Below, one piece after another: positions 1 through 12,086 of a DNA stretch of 64,000 bases. How positions within the stretch are numbered: the stretch's first letter is position 1; every line of letters begins with the position of its first letter. The position numbers and the translations under genes are program-made. The stretch is from Coleophoma eucalyptorum (taxonomy: Eukaryota > Ascomycota > Leotiomycetes > Helotiales > Dermateaceae). The DNA lies in assembly GCA_026120035.1 (NCBI GenBank), contig JALRME010000011.1:682001-746000 (forward strand), in the 5' to 3' direction. Under the pieces are notes generated by a model that saw only the letters and a list, made by a program, of their open reading frames with translations, was not told where the DNA came from and did no database searches.

Positions 1-2260
1 ATCCGTATTCAAAACCAAGACAACCAAACTCACTCAAAGAGGAGTTTGAGATGACGAATTTGCCTTGATCCTTGCTGATATGTTGTAGAGGTGTGTATGT
101 CTTTTCGTTCTCTTGGTCATGGAAAACTGCATGTCGCTGGGAGAAAGTACCACGCTCAACATCTTGACCAGAAACACGAACATGATGTCCTTCGCTGACC
201 AAGGAACCAAAAGCCAACGCCTCGGCAGTAGACCAGTCAATATTCTGTCCCTCATTCACGGTCTTGACACGGTTGGCGAGAATACGCTTCAGATTACGGT
301 GAACATTGAAGCCTTCTGGCGCCGTGCCGATAGTTGTACCGATGTGCTCGAGAGTGTGAACTGGGACACCAGTGGGGTTGTGGGGGAGAATCTCCGTAGC
401 GAGCTCTTTAGGCGACTTAAAGCCGTTCCAAGCGGATGTGGTCCACTCCTTAGAGGTGGGTTGATAATCCTTGCTCTTTGAAAAGCTCTCTTCCAACATG
501 CCCCAGACCCACTTCTTGTGTTCCTCGATATCCTCCTTTGTGAAGCTCTTGTCCTTCAAGAGTTGGTTGACGTAGATATCGATTTGTGGTTCATGTGCTT
601 GGATACGCTTGTACATCAGAGGCTGGGTGAAGGATGGCTGATCAGTTTCGTTGTGACCGTGTTTGCGGTAGCAGACAAGATCAATAACGACATCACGCTG
701 AAACTCAGCACGCCAATCGGCAGCCAATTGACAAACGTAGTTAACAGCCTCAACATCATCTGCGTTAACGTGGAAGACCGGAGCATCGATGGACTTTGCA
801 ATATCTGTACAGTAAGCCGTGGAACGAGCGAAACGAGGATCAGTGGTAAAACCGATCTGGTTGTTGACGACCAAGTGGATGGTACCGCCAGTGGAGTAGG
901 CTGGCAATGAGTGGAAGCCCAGGCACTCATAGACAACGCCCTGAGCAGCGAAGGCAGCATCTCCATGGAGCAAAACACCCATAGCTGAGTTATGTGTCTT
1001 CTCATCATTATTGTAGTGCTGAATAGCTCTGGTCTTACCCAGGACAACAGGATCTTCAGCCTCAAGATGGGAAGGATTGGCAACAAGAGATAGCTGGACA
1101 CGCTTGCCGGAAGGAGTTGGTCTCTCAAAGTTCATGCCAAGATGGTACTTGACATCTCCAGATCCCTCGTCCTCGGCTGCAGCACTTCCGCCGAACTCGC
1201 TAAAGATAGACTCGTTTGGTTTTCGGACGACGTTGCTAAGCACGTTCAAACGACCACGATGAGGCATGCCAATAACGATATCCTTCACACCGTAATCAAC
1301 ACTACGGTCAATAAGTGCCTTCATACCTGGAACCAAGGTTTCGCAACCTTCCAAACCGAAACGCTTGTCGTTAGGATACTTGGTGGCTAAAAAGCTCTCG
1401 AAGCTGGAACTCCAGATCAAACGGTCTAGAATACGTCTCTTTTCGTCGACAGAATATTTGTAAGGGTTTTCGATTTCGACTCGCTCGCGTAGCCAGTCGC
1501 ACTGCTCTCTGTCTGGAATATGGATGTACTCAATACCATATGAGCCACAATAGATTCTCTCGCACGCTGCAATGATGTCACGCAGGGTCATCTTCTCGCG
1601 TCCTTCCTTCTTGAATCGTGGCAAGATACCGGGGCCAAGGGTATACTCAGTATCAAGATCCTTCTCGGTGAATTGGTAGTGCTCAAGTCGCAATTCCTTA
1701 GGGTTTGAATAGCCGAATTCTTGGGCCTCACGTCTGATGCCCAAGGGGTCGATGTTGGCTTTGTGGTGGCCTCGGGCTTGGTATGCGCGGACCAAGAGTT
1801 GCACCTTAAGATGGTTCATGACATCGGAACCCTCACCAGTGGCCATTCCAGGGCCGGGTAAGAAGCTGGGCACGCCGCCGGCGGCTGAGGGCACAAGATT
1901 TGGAGGGGGAGTGAATGCTTGTGACATTGGCATATCACCACTCTCCATGTTCTTAAAGTACGCCTGCCACGAGACATGCACACTGGATGGATCCTCCTTC
2001 CACGACATGTACATTTCGTCAATGTAGTTTGCGGTATTTCCGGACAAGAAGCTATCGTTTGGGTCCGGGGCCGAGGCCACGGCGGCAGCATATCGCTTCT
2101 GCGAAATCACAGGGCTTGTGCGACATTTTGAAGGGAGAGTCGTTTTTGATGAGAGATTTGAGGATACGAGAGGAGATCTGGAGGTAGTACAGAGTGATCT
2201 GGCAGAGCTGCCAGCTTTCAAGAGCTGGGAGCTCCTTTGTCGCAGAGCGGTTCGAAGCAT
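1..2260 (-). CDS. KGD1: 2-oxoglutarate dehydrogenase E1 component, N-terminal part (left edge cuts it)
   Basis: Thiamine-diphosphate-dependent E1 of the mitochondrial 2-oxoglutarate dehydrogenase complex (TCA cycle), which decarboxylates 2-oxoglutarate and passes the succinyl group to E2 lipoate. One uninterrupted frame runs from ATG at 2260 to base 1, giving about 753 residues of a family that is usually near 1050, so roughly the last quarter lies outside the window. Residues 1 to about 45 are Arg/Ser/Thr-rich with almost no acids, as in a mitochondrial presequence. The E1 family start [15 protein letters not shown] follows, then [11 protein letters not shown] (residues 331-341, substrate-binding His334), the ThDP/Mg motif GDAAFAAQG (from residue 433) and NNQIGFTT. 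No intron is needed in the visible part. It is divergent from TFB1, with 727 bp between the two starts. Identity is secure; only the C-terminus is unseen. Confidence 0.97.
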   Translation of the reverse strand, partial: MLRTALRQRSSQLLKAGSSARSLCTTSRSPLVSSNLSSKTTLPSKCRTSPVISQKRYAAAVASAPDPNDSFLSGNTANYIDEMYMSWKEDPSSVHVSWQAYFKNMESGDMPMSQAFTPPPNLVPSAAGGVPSFLPGPGMATGEGSDVMNHLKVQLLVRAYQARGHHKANIDPLGIRREAQEFGYSNPKELRLEHYQFTEKDLDTEYTLGPGILPRFKKEGREKMTLRDIIAACERIYCGSYGIEYIHIPDREQCDWLRERVEIENPYKYSVDEKRRILDRLIWSSSFESFLATKYPNDKRFGLEGCETLVPGMKALIDRSVDYGVKDIVIGMPHRGRLNVLSNVVRKPNESIFSEFGGSAAAEDEGSGDVKYHLGMNFERPTPSGKRVQLSLVANPSHLEAEDPVVLGKTRAIQHYNNDEKTHNSAMGVLLHGDAAFAAQGVVYECLGFHSLPAYSTGGTIHLVVNNQIGFTTDPRFARSTAYCTDIAKSIDAPVFHVNADDVEAVNYVCQLAADWRAEFQRDVVIDLVCYRKHGHNETDQPSFTQPLMYKRIQAHEPQIDIYVNQLLKDKSFTKEDIEEHKKWVWGMLEESFSKSKDYQPTSKEWTTSAWNGFKSPKELATEILPHNPTGVPVHTLEHIGTTIGTAPEGFNVHRNLKRILANRVKTVNEGQNIDWSTAEALAFGSLVSEGHHVRVSGQDVERGTFSQRHAVFHDQENEKTYTPLQHISKDQGKFVISNSSLSEFGCLGFEYG

Positions 2261-2987
2261 TGCGCCGACCAATGCTGATACGGGCGCTTAAGAATCTGGG
2301 GATTCAATCTGAGGGGGTGAATTGAAGGGTGTACCACTCGGTCGTGGTCACTTTAGGATGAAGAGAGCGAGGAGGTGATGAATGGCAAAAGAGTCGTGAG
2401 GGATCTTTGAAGCTTGCGGCAACTTTCCAAGTCCTGACAGCCGCCCGGGCCGTTTTATTCCTAGCTTCGGCTAAGAACAACGTCAACACCACGACAAGAG
2501 CAGCACTGGGTTATTTTCAAACTGCCAATCCTGCACCTTCCATATGTCAGACACTTGGCTGTTTGTGCGACAACTATATTCATCTGCTTGGTATCTGTGC
2601 ACAGAAATTAGATAAATTCTTCTCGACGTGGCTCCTAATTTATCTTCTTGATTGCTACATCACACAAGGTGCAATTTGTGAATGGTACAAAGTACAGCGC
2701 TTTCCGGTCTAAAGCGGCGTGTTCCTGAATGCGGCCGCTTCAGGCAACCTGCAGATTTATGAGCTTCTACCTCCCATCGTAAACCACAACTGACGTGCGA
2801 AGATCGACCACTGTGAAGATAATAGTCCGGCTTGCTCAAGAAGAAGAATTTATATTTTCGTCGTGTTGGATGGGACGGTCCGTGCCTTCTAACTGGGCCG
2901 CTGCGTCGTTGTGCAGTCGGACACGAGAGACTGTAGCAAAGGTGAAGCTCTACTGATGCAATAGCGACACAGCTGGATAGACTGAAT
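2261..2987. promoter_or_regulatory. Shared divergent promoter region, KGD1/TFB1
   Basis: These 727 bp separate two genes read in opposite directions and must hold both 5' leaders and promoters. No ORF here looks coding. I see no clear TATA element or named factor site. Confidence 0.6.
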
Positions 2988-4976
2988 ATGGCATCCTCTG
3001 CAAAATCCGTGAGAGGCTCTGCAGTCTACAAGAAGAAGGATGGAACTTTGAGCATCGCCAAGGACAATAAATCTCTCCTATGGATACCACTGCAATACAA
3101 GGATGGCGTATCGGGAGTTACGATTGCAATAGCCCATATTACCAGTATGCACTCATGATCAGTCGAAATCTTCAATTTAAACTGACTTGGTCTAGACCTC
3201 CAGCAAACACCCGAGAGTGCCGCAAAGGTTATGCTGAAGATTTTCGAAAAGTCACCTGATGCTCCTGATGCAGTCACTCATATATTTCAATTCAACTCTA
3301 CTACAGATCCTAGAGGCGAAGCCAACGCAATCAAAGATGTTTTGACAACTTTGATCAGCGAAATCAAGGCCGGAGATGTATCGGCGCTTGCAGCAGGAGT
3401 CAGCAATGGCGGGGCATCATCGGCGGCCATGGCCATAGCCAGCGCTGTAGCGTCCAAGCCTTCGAATGGTTCAAGTCGGTGGTATGATGATGCACACCTC
3501 AAGACCGATATAGAGCTACAGCAATCATTGATGAAGAAAGACCCATCCTTACATCGAACGTATATGGAAGCACGGCGGACGAAGCCCGATACGATCTCAG
3601 ATTCTCAATTCAACTCACAGTTCTGGTCCACGCGAACAAGCATTTTGCGGGCTCATGCCGTTGAGACTAACCAGAAAAGAGGCTCCTATAATGTTCTCTC
3701 TGCTGTGAAGCCACGCCAAGTTGACGGTGAGCTTAAGATGAATATTAGTGCCGAGCAAGTGCAGCTCATCTTCAGTCAACATCCATTAGTCAAACGTGTA
3801 TATGATGAGAATGTTCCCAAACTTAATGAGATGGAATTCTGGTCCAGGTTCTTCCTCAGTAGGCTGTTCAAGAAACTTAAAGGAGAGCGAATCACCGAGG
3901 CAGACAGCACAGATCCTACCTTCGATAGATACCTCGATGCTCGCAACGACGACGGTAATGCCCAAAGGTTACTTGGGGCACACATTCCGCACATTATAGA
4001 TTTGGAAGGAAATGAGGAAAATCAAGGAGGATTCAAAGGTGGCAACAGGAAAGACTTCACAATGCGGCCAGGCTCTGCAGCAAAGGTTCCAATTGTGAGA
4101 ACGCTCAACAGTCTTAGTGAAAAGATCATGGCTCAAGTTGCCCCCTCAGATATCAATCCAGCTGACCCAATTGGCTTGGATGAGGAGACTTTTAATTCTC
4201 TGGCACTTCGAGACCTACAGGGGGATGCTGAGGAGAACCGAATCATGCTCAATATTAAAGAACAAAGCAGGTTCTTCTCAAATGAAAAGACCGAGATATC
4301 TGCTGAGGCAAAAGCTTATGCTAACCAAGTCCCATCAGAAGTCCTATTTGGCCTTCAGACAGACATAGATCCCACAGTGATGGAGCATGATGCTGCAGGA
4401 GGATTAAACTTGCGAGTTGCAATTGGAGTTCTTGAAGACAGTGACAGCGAAGATGATGAGGCTGAGAAGATTGCACACGTCGGCAGCAAATCGTCACTGG
4501 CAGATGCCCAGAAGCAGATTCTAGAAGGTATCTCAGCACGACGTCAGGAGATTGACGGTTCCAATTCCACAACGTCATTGGCGGGATTATCACAGAAGAT
4601 CTTTGATAGACTAAGTCTTACAAATGCAACAACAATCGAGTTCTTGCACCACTTCTGGCTTTTATTCCTGTCTGGTGACCCAGAAAAGGCAGGAGAGCTT
4701 GCAAAATTGGTTGAAACTCTTGACAGAGCGATGGACCGAATCAACGCTGTTGCAAAGGATGCCGAGGCCGAGAGGGATGATATAATTCGAAAGCAGAAAC
4801 AACACATAAGAGATGTGTGGGAGCAAACAGGAAAGAAAATCAAATGGGATCCGAAATCGGTTACGGGCGGTGAAAAGGTTGTACGAGAGATGATGGAACC
4901 GGCCATTAAAGCTCTGGATAAGGCGTCAAAAGAATACAGGAAAGCACTAGCAGCTGAAGGTGTTGAGACAACCTGA
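2988..4976 (+). CDS. TFB1: TFIIH core subunit Tfb1/p62
   Basis: Non-enzymatic core subunit of general transcription and DNA-repair factor TFIIH in the nucleus; its N-terminal PH domain binds acidic activation domains and TFIIE/Rad4-type partners. Exons 2988-3144 and 3196-4976 flank a 51-nt intron (GTATGC...CTAG with ACTGAC branch site) and join as ITN-LQQTPESAAKVML, a hallmark of the Tfb1 PH domain. The product is 645 aa, like yeast Tfb1 (about 640). After the PH domain (residues 1 to about 108) come two BSD domains with paired aromatics: FW at about 195-196 (domain about 152-209) and FW/FF at about 267-271 (about 236-289). Both lie before a long acidic and helical C-terminal half. The start is the first ATG in frame with the PH domain. 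Confidence 0.95.
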
Positions 4977-5503
4977 AGGAACGAAGTTATCGGCGTCGTG
5001 AGGCAGCATCTCTGGGTCTCTACATAGCGTTGGAGTTGATTCTGGTGCGGTATCTGGGTTTGTTAGGGAAAGATCACTGTAGGAATAAAATTGGCTTTAT
5101 GAAAGACATCTGTAATTTGTCGGAGTGATGAAGATACTCCTCAGCCTGGCATAAATTTGTATCACATTCATCTCATTTTTTCGACTTGTCAATGAGAATT
5201 CCGTATCACCCACGGATATCTGAGTGTGCGTTTCACAGGCTCTATCCCTGGTTAACAGTGGTCAGCAGTAGGAAACTCTAGTATCACAACTTTTGTTACA
5301 GCCACATTGAGACTTAATTGTTTGTGAAGATATGCTCGCTCTTGTACTCAGATTGGAAGGAGCGAAGTGGTAACTAACATATGGCAGTACATAAAAGCAG
5401 CATTCTGCTCCTGTTTTCTACTCTACCACCAATATCGACAAGCGGTAACCTGCACACATACTATATCAGTATTGGGCTCTCAGAAAAGTATGGATCTTTA
5501 GTT
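4977..5503. other. Intergenic: TFB1 3' flank and leader of next gene
   Basis: Same-strand spacer of 527 bp. It includes an upstream in-frame ATG at 5381 that could extend the next protein by 41 residues (hydrophobic, unlike the rest of that protein). No other feature seen. Confidence 0.5.
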
Positions 5504-6973
5504 ATGGCATCAACAGTGACAACATGCCTACCATTGGGGCCAAAGAATCACACATCCGTACATGTCCCACTCCGCCGCAAGGCATCATTTGTTCGACATA
5601 TCGACTCCTCAGAAGCCTCTCCAAGTCCACACAGCTCAATCTATGAAGCTTGTTACATTTCCAACCCGACCAGTGAGGGTACGAGTAGTCCAGGTAGTGC
5701 TTTGGGGAAGGATTCAGCGCTTCGCATTTTCGGCGATGAGAATGACAGAAATGTCTCCTCTCTCCTTATAGAATTGGATGAGAACCAGTTTCGCTACGGT
5801 CACGGCACGATCCTCGACACAATTACAGAGAAAACAAGCAATGGCACAATCAGGACACTGGTACGTTCCAAATCAGCCGAAGATTTGTCCACACACCTGC
5901 GTCACCGACGAAGCATTCATCTTACCAACAAGCTCCGTCGAAAACAGTCCTTTAGCGTGGATGATCTTGGTCCCATCAATGAAGCTTACCACGAAGCATG
6001 TTCTCTGATTGAGCGTGCCAAGCCAAGGCGAGAAGTTGCACAAGAGATATATGCAAAGCCAAAAATCCCGTTTCTTGCACCGCCAGAGCGGCCACCAACT
6101 CCTCCAGGACTACCATCATGGACTGAGTCTCAGAGACTGGATCGAAGGATAAGCTCTGAGCAGGTCTCTGGCCAGTCCCAGACTGGGAACCGGTTCCAAC
6201 GTTTCCTTGGGCTTAGGTCTGTGCCTAGCTCCCGTTCAGAATCAAACTCAGGAGCACCTCGGTTTCGACCCCCAAGAAGCGCCTATGGGAATATTAGTTC
6301 TCATCCATTTGCACAGGCTCCTGTAGCGAAATCAGCAAACATGGCCACAGATCCAATCTCAGGTATACCATCATTCCCCTCTTCCAATAGGCTAGAAAGA
6401 CCAACTGGACGACGCATTCCTGGCCAGCAAGTTCCCAACCCACCAATCGAAGAATCATCCGAGCTATTATCCTTCCACACTGCGCCGTCCAGTCCCGTCC
6501 CAAGACTCCCATCGTCCCAAACAACTATCGGGATGGTTACAAGCTTACTACAATGCCCACATCGCAAAGGGCGACTTCAAGCTCTAAAGGCAATCCGTCT
6601 TACTCGAGGATACGACGGTAATCCCTACCGGTCCGTCCCATCAAGCCCCTCCTTAGAGAATAACTCCCCGTGTCGACTTGCACAGTCATTTTACCCAAGC
6701 ATCATATCCCAACCTGCCAATACTCCTACTCCCATGGCGATGGGTGCCTTGGTTCCTCCAACCGAAGAAAAACTGGTCCGATGCTGGAAATGCCGTATCG
6801 AGGATATCTTTGAGCGGATCGACCGATTCTGGGAGGATAGCGCAGGGTGGATCTGTTTTGTCTGCTGTGGACTTGATCTGGACGATTTGCATGACGAGTA
6901 TCCGAATGGGAATAGGAATTTGGAGAGAAGGGTCCGTCTAAGGCCTTTTCATGAGACGCCTATTCTTGTTTGA
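5504..6973 (+). CDS. Fungal protein of unknown function with C-terminal CxxC...CxxC motif
   Basis: Single-exon gene of 489 aa if read from ATG 5504 (MASTVTTCLP); the frame is open from ATG 5381, which would give 530 aa. I prefer 5504 because the upstream 41 residues look like a translated leader. Most of the protein is disordered: rich in Ser, Pro and Arg, with proline-rich patches such as PPERPPTPPGLP and basic Ser-containing stretches (RRKQSFSVDDL, RSKSAEDL) typical of phosphoregulated proteins. The last 65 residues are compact, with C427-W-K-C430, an acidic/aromatic helix, then C451-F-V-C454-C455. This could be a treble-clef or RING-like zinc site, but I do not recognise the family. No membrane segment is visible. 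Function unknown; the long uninterrupted ORF and ordered zinc motif make it a likely real gene. Confidence 0.8.
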   Translation: MASTVTTCLPLGPKNHTSVHVPLRRKASFVRHIDSSEASPSPHSSIYEACYISNPTSEGTSSPGSALGKDSALRIFGDENDRNVSSLLIELDENQFRYGHGTILDTITEKTSNGTIRTLVRSKSAEDLSTHLRHRRSIHLTNKLRRKQSFSVDDLGPINEAYHEACSLIERAKPRREVAQEIYAKPKIPFLAPPERPPTPPGLPSWTESQRLDRRISSEQVSGQSQTGNRFQRFLGLRSVPSSRSESNSGAPRFRPPRSAYGNISSHPFAQAPVAKSANMATDPISGIPSFPSSNRLERPTGRRIPGQQVPNPPIEESSELLSFHTAPSSPVPRLPSSQTTIGMVTSLLQCPHRKGRLQALKAIRLTRGYDGNPYRSVPSSPSLENNSPCRLAQSFYPSIISQPANTPTPMAMGALVPPTEEKLVRCWKCRIEDIFERIDRFWEDSAGWICFVCCGLDLDDLHDEYPNGNRNLERRVRLRPFHETPILV

Positions 6974-7410
6974 GTTTGTCAAGCAGCTTTATAATATGGC
7001 CCGTGGTCTGTACTCACCAGTTGGTCTCTGCCTCATTTGGGGTTGGATATAATGCTTGTCGACTTATCTGTGTAGCATAAGCGCCAATAGGCAGGTTCAA
7101 TTGTGTGGAAGATTGCACTTTGGTATGCCGTTAAGCTTTAGGATTGATGGAGGAACATTTGGCCTTGAGGCTTCTTGGTCAAATTATACACTTGAGGACT
7201 TTGGCTGTAAGTATTAGTTTTGCATTTTAATCATGGCATGGAATACCTTTCTTTGCTCGGTGATAGTTGATAAGAATGTTGGTCATAAATTTTGGGTATA
7301 ATAAGTCCCTAAAATACTCCTTTATGTGAAGAAGCCTTGGTATCATATTAGTTCCATGCCAACCCGCATCTCGGCAATACAAATACAAAATCTATGAGCC
7401 AATAGTGTGT
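6974..7410. other. Convergent intergenic region
   Basis: 437 bp between the stop codons of the zinc-motif gene (plus) and MCU (minus). AT-rich and consistent with two facing 3' UTRs. Nothing else seen. Confidence 0.5.
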
Positions 7411-9086
7411 CTAATCACCCTTCTTACTATCCTTCTTTTCTTCTTTCTTGCTCTTTTGGTCAGTGCTCGCACTATCATCATCATCTTCATCATCTTCATC
7501 GTCCTCCTTGCTCTTCTTCTTCCGCTTTGCCCTTTCCTCCTTCATCGCATCATGCACCTCCTCGCTCGTTTCGTCCTGCTTCTCGTCCCACTCGACATCG
7601 TACTCTTGCGCAATCATCTTGATCTCCTTCCGCAGCCCGTTGGCTTCTTCGATCAGCTGCTGCCATTTCTCTAGATCGAAGCCTTTGTTTGCATATAATG
7701 TGTTCTGGCGTCGTGACACGGTTAGGTTCAGTGCTGAGCGGTATGAGACTTCGCGGTTGTGGTACAGGAACCAGAGGTAGCCGGTCATGATAGTTGATAA
7801 TCCGACTAGATACTTTGGAAGTTGTTAATATATACTTGTACGGGGGGGAAGGGGAGTGGGAATGAAACCTACGGTAATGGGCTCCATCGTATCCCATCCA
7901 TAGTCTGTCATGAAGGTAAAATAGTACGTCCCCAACCACCAAGTCATCATGAGTCCGAAACCTCCCATGGCGAGCCATTGTGCGCTTCGGTGTGCAAGCA
8001 TATCACATTCCTTCTTGATACTAGCATAATTGGCCAATTTCCTCGAAGCCTTTCGCAACCGTACTCGAAGGTAATGCGTACGGTCGTTGAAGCTAGGAAC
8101 ACCAACCCGGATTTCATTTGGGGCGCCTTCAATATCAACGGCGAACTCAGCACCTCTAGCAGCATCACGAATGAAGTCGCCGATTTCTGTAGACGAAGAC
8201 CAGCGTACGAATTTTCGGCTTCCAGGGTCTGTAGCGGTGCCTTCTCGTCCTTTTCCAGAATACGATTCTACACCACCCTCACCTGGGCCGCCTCGTAACC
8301 CGTTCTCAAGTTCCTCGACGCCAGTATCCGAGTCATTCTTGATCTTGCCAAGCTTGACAATCTTACCATCGACCATTTGCTCATCACTGCCTTCTTCCTT
8401 TTCCAAATCCTGCTCATAATCACTTCCAGTCTTGAGCTCATCCTGAGCTGAATCCTCTGCCCGGAAGTACACGTCTGGGGTTTTCTCAGAACCGTCTTTC
8501 TTTTTGATCATGGGGAGTTCGGATTGGATCAGCCGCTCCAGATAGGACAATGGCTGCTGCGGATGTACCAGAAGAGCGAGGGGTTCGATATCTTTACGGT
8601 CGGAGTTCTTGTCAAGTGTCGTAAGTGGGAGGATAAGTTTTAGGAGTCGTGATGGGGTTGTTAGGAGCTTTCCTGGATAAACAATTTGTCAGCGATTGTG
8701 GTTCTCAAAACCAATGATATACATAGCTTACCCTTTGTCATAGCTCCAGCTCTCCTCATCCTCTTCACGGGGGGTCTATCAGAGCCTTCTCTATGCCATG
8801 GTGTTCTGATCTGCAGTTCTTTCGCCTGGCCAATTTGCTCATCTAGGTTGGACTCCGGCTCTTGCTTGTCCTGCGCCTTTTGGTCCGATTCTTTGGCTTG
8901 GCTTGCATGGTCTACTTTCCTCCACACTTGTGTAACATGTATCAAGCGTATATTCGAGGTTGAGGACGTATAGGAAGCTACAGGTCTATTCCTGAATGTC
9001 TGGACTGTCGGTTCTAGCAGTCGCGCTGTCGAGGCTGAGACGAAGCCTCGTGGTAAAGCACGCATTGCTGATCGTAATGTGGCCAT
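7411..9086 (-). CDS. MCU: Mitochondrial calcium uniporter pore subunit
   Basis: Pore-forming subunit of the inner-membrane Ca2+ uniporter. Three exons (9086-8732, 8672-7873, 7812-7411) with introns of 59 and 60 nt give 518 aa. The join at 8732/8672 reads AMTKG-KLLTTP; the second intron falls exactly between filter and TM2 (WDTMEPIT / YLVGLSTIM). The selectivity filter is W378-D-T-M-E382-P (animal MCU has DIME), with D379 and E382 as Ca2+ ligands. TM1 is about 351-373 and TM2 about 386-403, then [13 protein letters not shown] and a coiled coil. The N-terminus ([11 protein letters not shown]..., low in acids) is a matrix presequence. Residues about 185-260 form a long acidic insertion, and the C-terminus is a Lys/Asp/Glu-rich low-complexity tail. 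YME1 lies 698 bp upstream on the same strand. Identity is very secure. Confidence 0.95.
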
Positions 9087-9784
9087 CTCTGCTGTTCAAA
9101 GCTAGCATTCCAAAAGCATGAGAATCATACTCGAATCAAAAGCATATTATAGTTAGCATAGAATTAATCTTGTGCTTATAGGTCTTGTAATCAAGAGAGT
9201 GTGAAGTTTGTACGAGGCCGCATGGGTTCCTTGGCACTCACTATGTTATGACGTACATGGTTCGCTTGTCGCTTCTCGCTTCAGCTAACAACGAGAAGTC
9301 GCAAAATGAATGGGTCACGCAAGAGTGTCTCATGTTCATCCATTTCACACTTAATGGGCCTCAGAATTGTGCAAGAGACATACAAGTACATGTTTCCTCC
9401 ATCTTATCCATTGAGTCAACTTCCTAAAGCTAGTTCAGGGGCTGTTGCATGGTTCTTCGCGCACTATTCGCTGCCTTGATACTACCACACATATGTACTC
9501 TGGAGCAGAATGACAAAGGGAATATAAGACAAAAAAGAACAAGGCTCTGGCATTTCGCATTTAAGATATCGAAATGGATCTTTTTGAAAGTGCTCAGTGG
9601 CCAAAAGACCACAAACAAAATGCTTTCCTGCTGGGTTTCTCCCATGCCTTTGCTCACAATCCATGCAATAACGCCATCCATGAGCTGAGTGTCCTCTCCG
9701 GACGAGGGTGTGCCTCAACGAGCTTGTTGCAAGCCGGTTGACATCCATCTTCCGCTTCAACGTCTGCGTCCTTATTATACACTC
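9087..9784. other. Intergenic YME1 3' / MCU 5'
   Basis: 698 bp between two minus-strand genes, carrying the MCU promoter and YME1 3' UTR. No coding signal or recognisable element. Confidence 0.5.
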
Positions 9785-12086
9785 CTATGCCAATGCACCG
9801 CCCTTAGGTGGTTCTTTTCCTTGGTTAGCGGGCTCACTTCCTGGAATAGATGGAATCTCAGGCAAGGAACCACCTCCACCAGGGCCAACCTCTGGAAGCT
9901 TCATGCCACCGCTTGGCATAATCATCTTGTTCAATCTCTCGCCTTTAACTACCTTGAAAGCCTCCTCGTTGTCTAGGGTTTCATAGTCAACCAAAGCCTT
10001 GGCCAGAAGATCAAGCTCTTTTCTTTTAGCCATGATCAGATTTGTTGCACGAACGCGACCTTCCTCGATGACTCGGCGAACTTCAGACTCGATCAACTCT
10101 TTAGTAGTTGTGGAAAGCGTATCGTGGTTGGACCCGAGGTCAACATTGCCTAGTGCATCCGACATACCATATCGAGTGACCATGGCATAAGCTATCTGAG
10201 TAGCGTGTTGAAGATCCTATACTAGTCAGTAATTACCTGCAAAGAGAAGCAAGGAAACTTACAGAAGCAACGCCACTGGTCACCTTGTCAGGGCCGTAAG
10301 CGATCTCTTCAGCAACCTTGCCACCAAGACAGACATCGATCTGGGTCAAATATTCGTCTTTGCTCATAGAGTACTTATCCATCTCAGGTAGGTGCGATGT
10401 CATACCGAGGGCCTGGCCACGTGGCATGATAGTGATTTTGTGCAGTCTGTTAGCTCGGGGTGAGAACATGACGACCAGTGCGTGACCAGCCTCGTGATAA
10501 GCAGTCATCTCCTTCTCCTTCTGAGAAATGACCATACTCCTTTTTTCGGCACCCATGATGACCTTGTCCTTGGCCCATTCAAAATCCAACATAGAGACTG
10601 CCTTTGCTTTGGCCTTACTGGCATGTACAGCTGCTTGATTGATGATGTTTTCGAGTTCTGCTCCTGAGCAACCAGGGGTTCCTTGGGCAAGGGCTTCGAC
10701 GCTGACATTATTATCCGCAATAATGTTCCTCATGTGATGTTTCAAGATTGCGATGCGACCTCTGACATCGGGTAAACCGACGACAACATTTCGATCGAAT
10801 CGGCCAGGTCGAGTGAGAGCCTTGTCGAGTAATTCAGGGAAGTTAGTGGCTGCAAGAATGATGACACCGCTGTTCTGTTCGAATCCATCCAATTCAGTAA
10901 GAAGTTGATTGAGAGTCTGCTTAACATAAGCTGCATCGCGAGCATTTCGTTTGCCACCAATGGCATCCAGTTCATCGATAAAGACAATTGCTGGTGACTT
11001 GCTCTTGGCTGCAGAAAAGAGTTCTCTGACTCTCTTTGCTCCGACACCAACGTAGACTTCATCGAACTCACTACCAGACATGAAGAAGAAAGGAACTCCC
11101 GCTTCACCAGCAACAGCACGCGCCAAGAGAGTTTTACCAGTACCTGGAGGACCAACGAGTAGCACACCCTTTGGCAGTTTGCCACCCAAGGTTGAGAATT
11201 TATCAGGATTTTTCAAGAAGTCAACAAGCTCTTGTAGTTCATCTTTGGCCTCATCGCATCCATGGACATCAGAGAATCTGACGTTTTGATGTTCGGCCTT
11301 TGCTTCGTTGTCCCCTTTGCCGCCACCAACCTTTCTGAAGGACTGGAAGCCTTCAATCAACATCGCAACGACGACCATGCTAAGGTAAGTGAAGAGTCCA
11401 AAGTAGAGCAAGAGTTTGACCCATTTGAAAATTGTACCGCCAATGGTTTCCTCAACCACAACATGAAGGGGTGCATCTCGACCGCCAGTTCCAGCATTTG
11501 CACCATTGCGAGAGACTGCAACATTGGCACCTTGAGACGCAGCAGCAACCGCCTGACCAACAGCCTGCATTTGCGTACTATATTGATTGCCTTGAGGGGT
11601 ACCGTACTGCCCACCAGTCATATTATTCTCGGCTTGGCCAAGCATACCAAGAGCCCTTTGGTAGACAGCCTCGCAAGCAGCATTGGTGGCAAATTGGTGG
11701 GTCTGATAACGTTCGACAATGATCGCGGGCATATTGGCACGGAGAAGAGCTTGATAAAAGGCATTTTGAGCAGTGGCGCTTCCCGGGTTCTTGTTGGCTG
11801 TCTCTTCCATATGAGCGAGGAGGTTGCGGGAGGTGCTCGCACCAAACACTGTCCTTCGTTGATTTATTGATAATCTAGAAAGTGTGTGAGATTGTTGATT
11901 TCGAAGATGCGAGGCCTTTAAATATCATCAGTCAGTATATTGGTCTTGCGACATGAATGCGCGGAAACATACAGAAGGGGCCTGCCAAGCAGTCAAATTT
12001 GATAGCAAGCGTTCGTGTCTAACGGAAACACTGGAGTTCAGGAGTACTGCTCTTTGCAATGTCTTTGCTGAAGTCATCCGAGGCAT
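9785..12086 (-). CDS. YME1: Mitochondrial i-AAA metalloprotease Yme1
   Basis: ATP-dependent zinc protease of the inner membrane with its catalytic side in the intermembrane space; it degrades unassembled and regulatory membrane proteins. Exons 12086-11973, 11915-10263 and 10216-9785 (introns 57 and 46 nt, both phase 0) give 732 aa, close to yeast Yme1 (747). A short first exon beginning [10 protein letters not shown] supplies the basic presequence; the large exon alone has no ATG at its upstream end. One TM segment lies at about 203-228. The AAA module has Walker A GPPGTGKT (293-300), pore loop FDEVYVGVG, Walker [13 protein letters not shown] and the second region of homology (LTRPGRFD). The M41 protease site is HEAGH (512-516). 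The C-terminus is Pro/Gly-rich. The single TM and overall layout favour i-AAA over m-AAA. Confidence 0.95.

Noticed and set aside
11849..11851. GTG as the start of the large YME1 exon
   Set aside because: The frame continues upstream through a good acceptor to a short exon with ATG at 12086 and a proper mitochondrial presequence.
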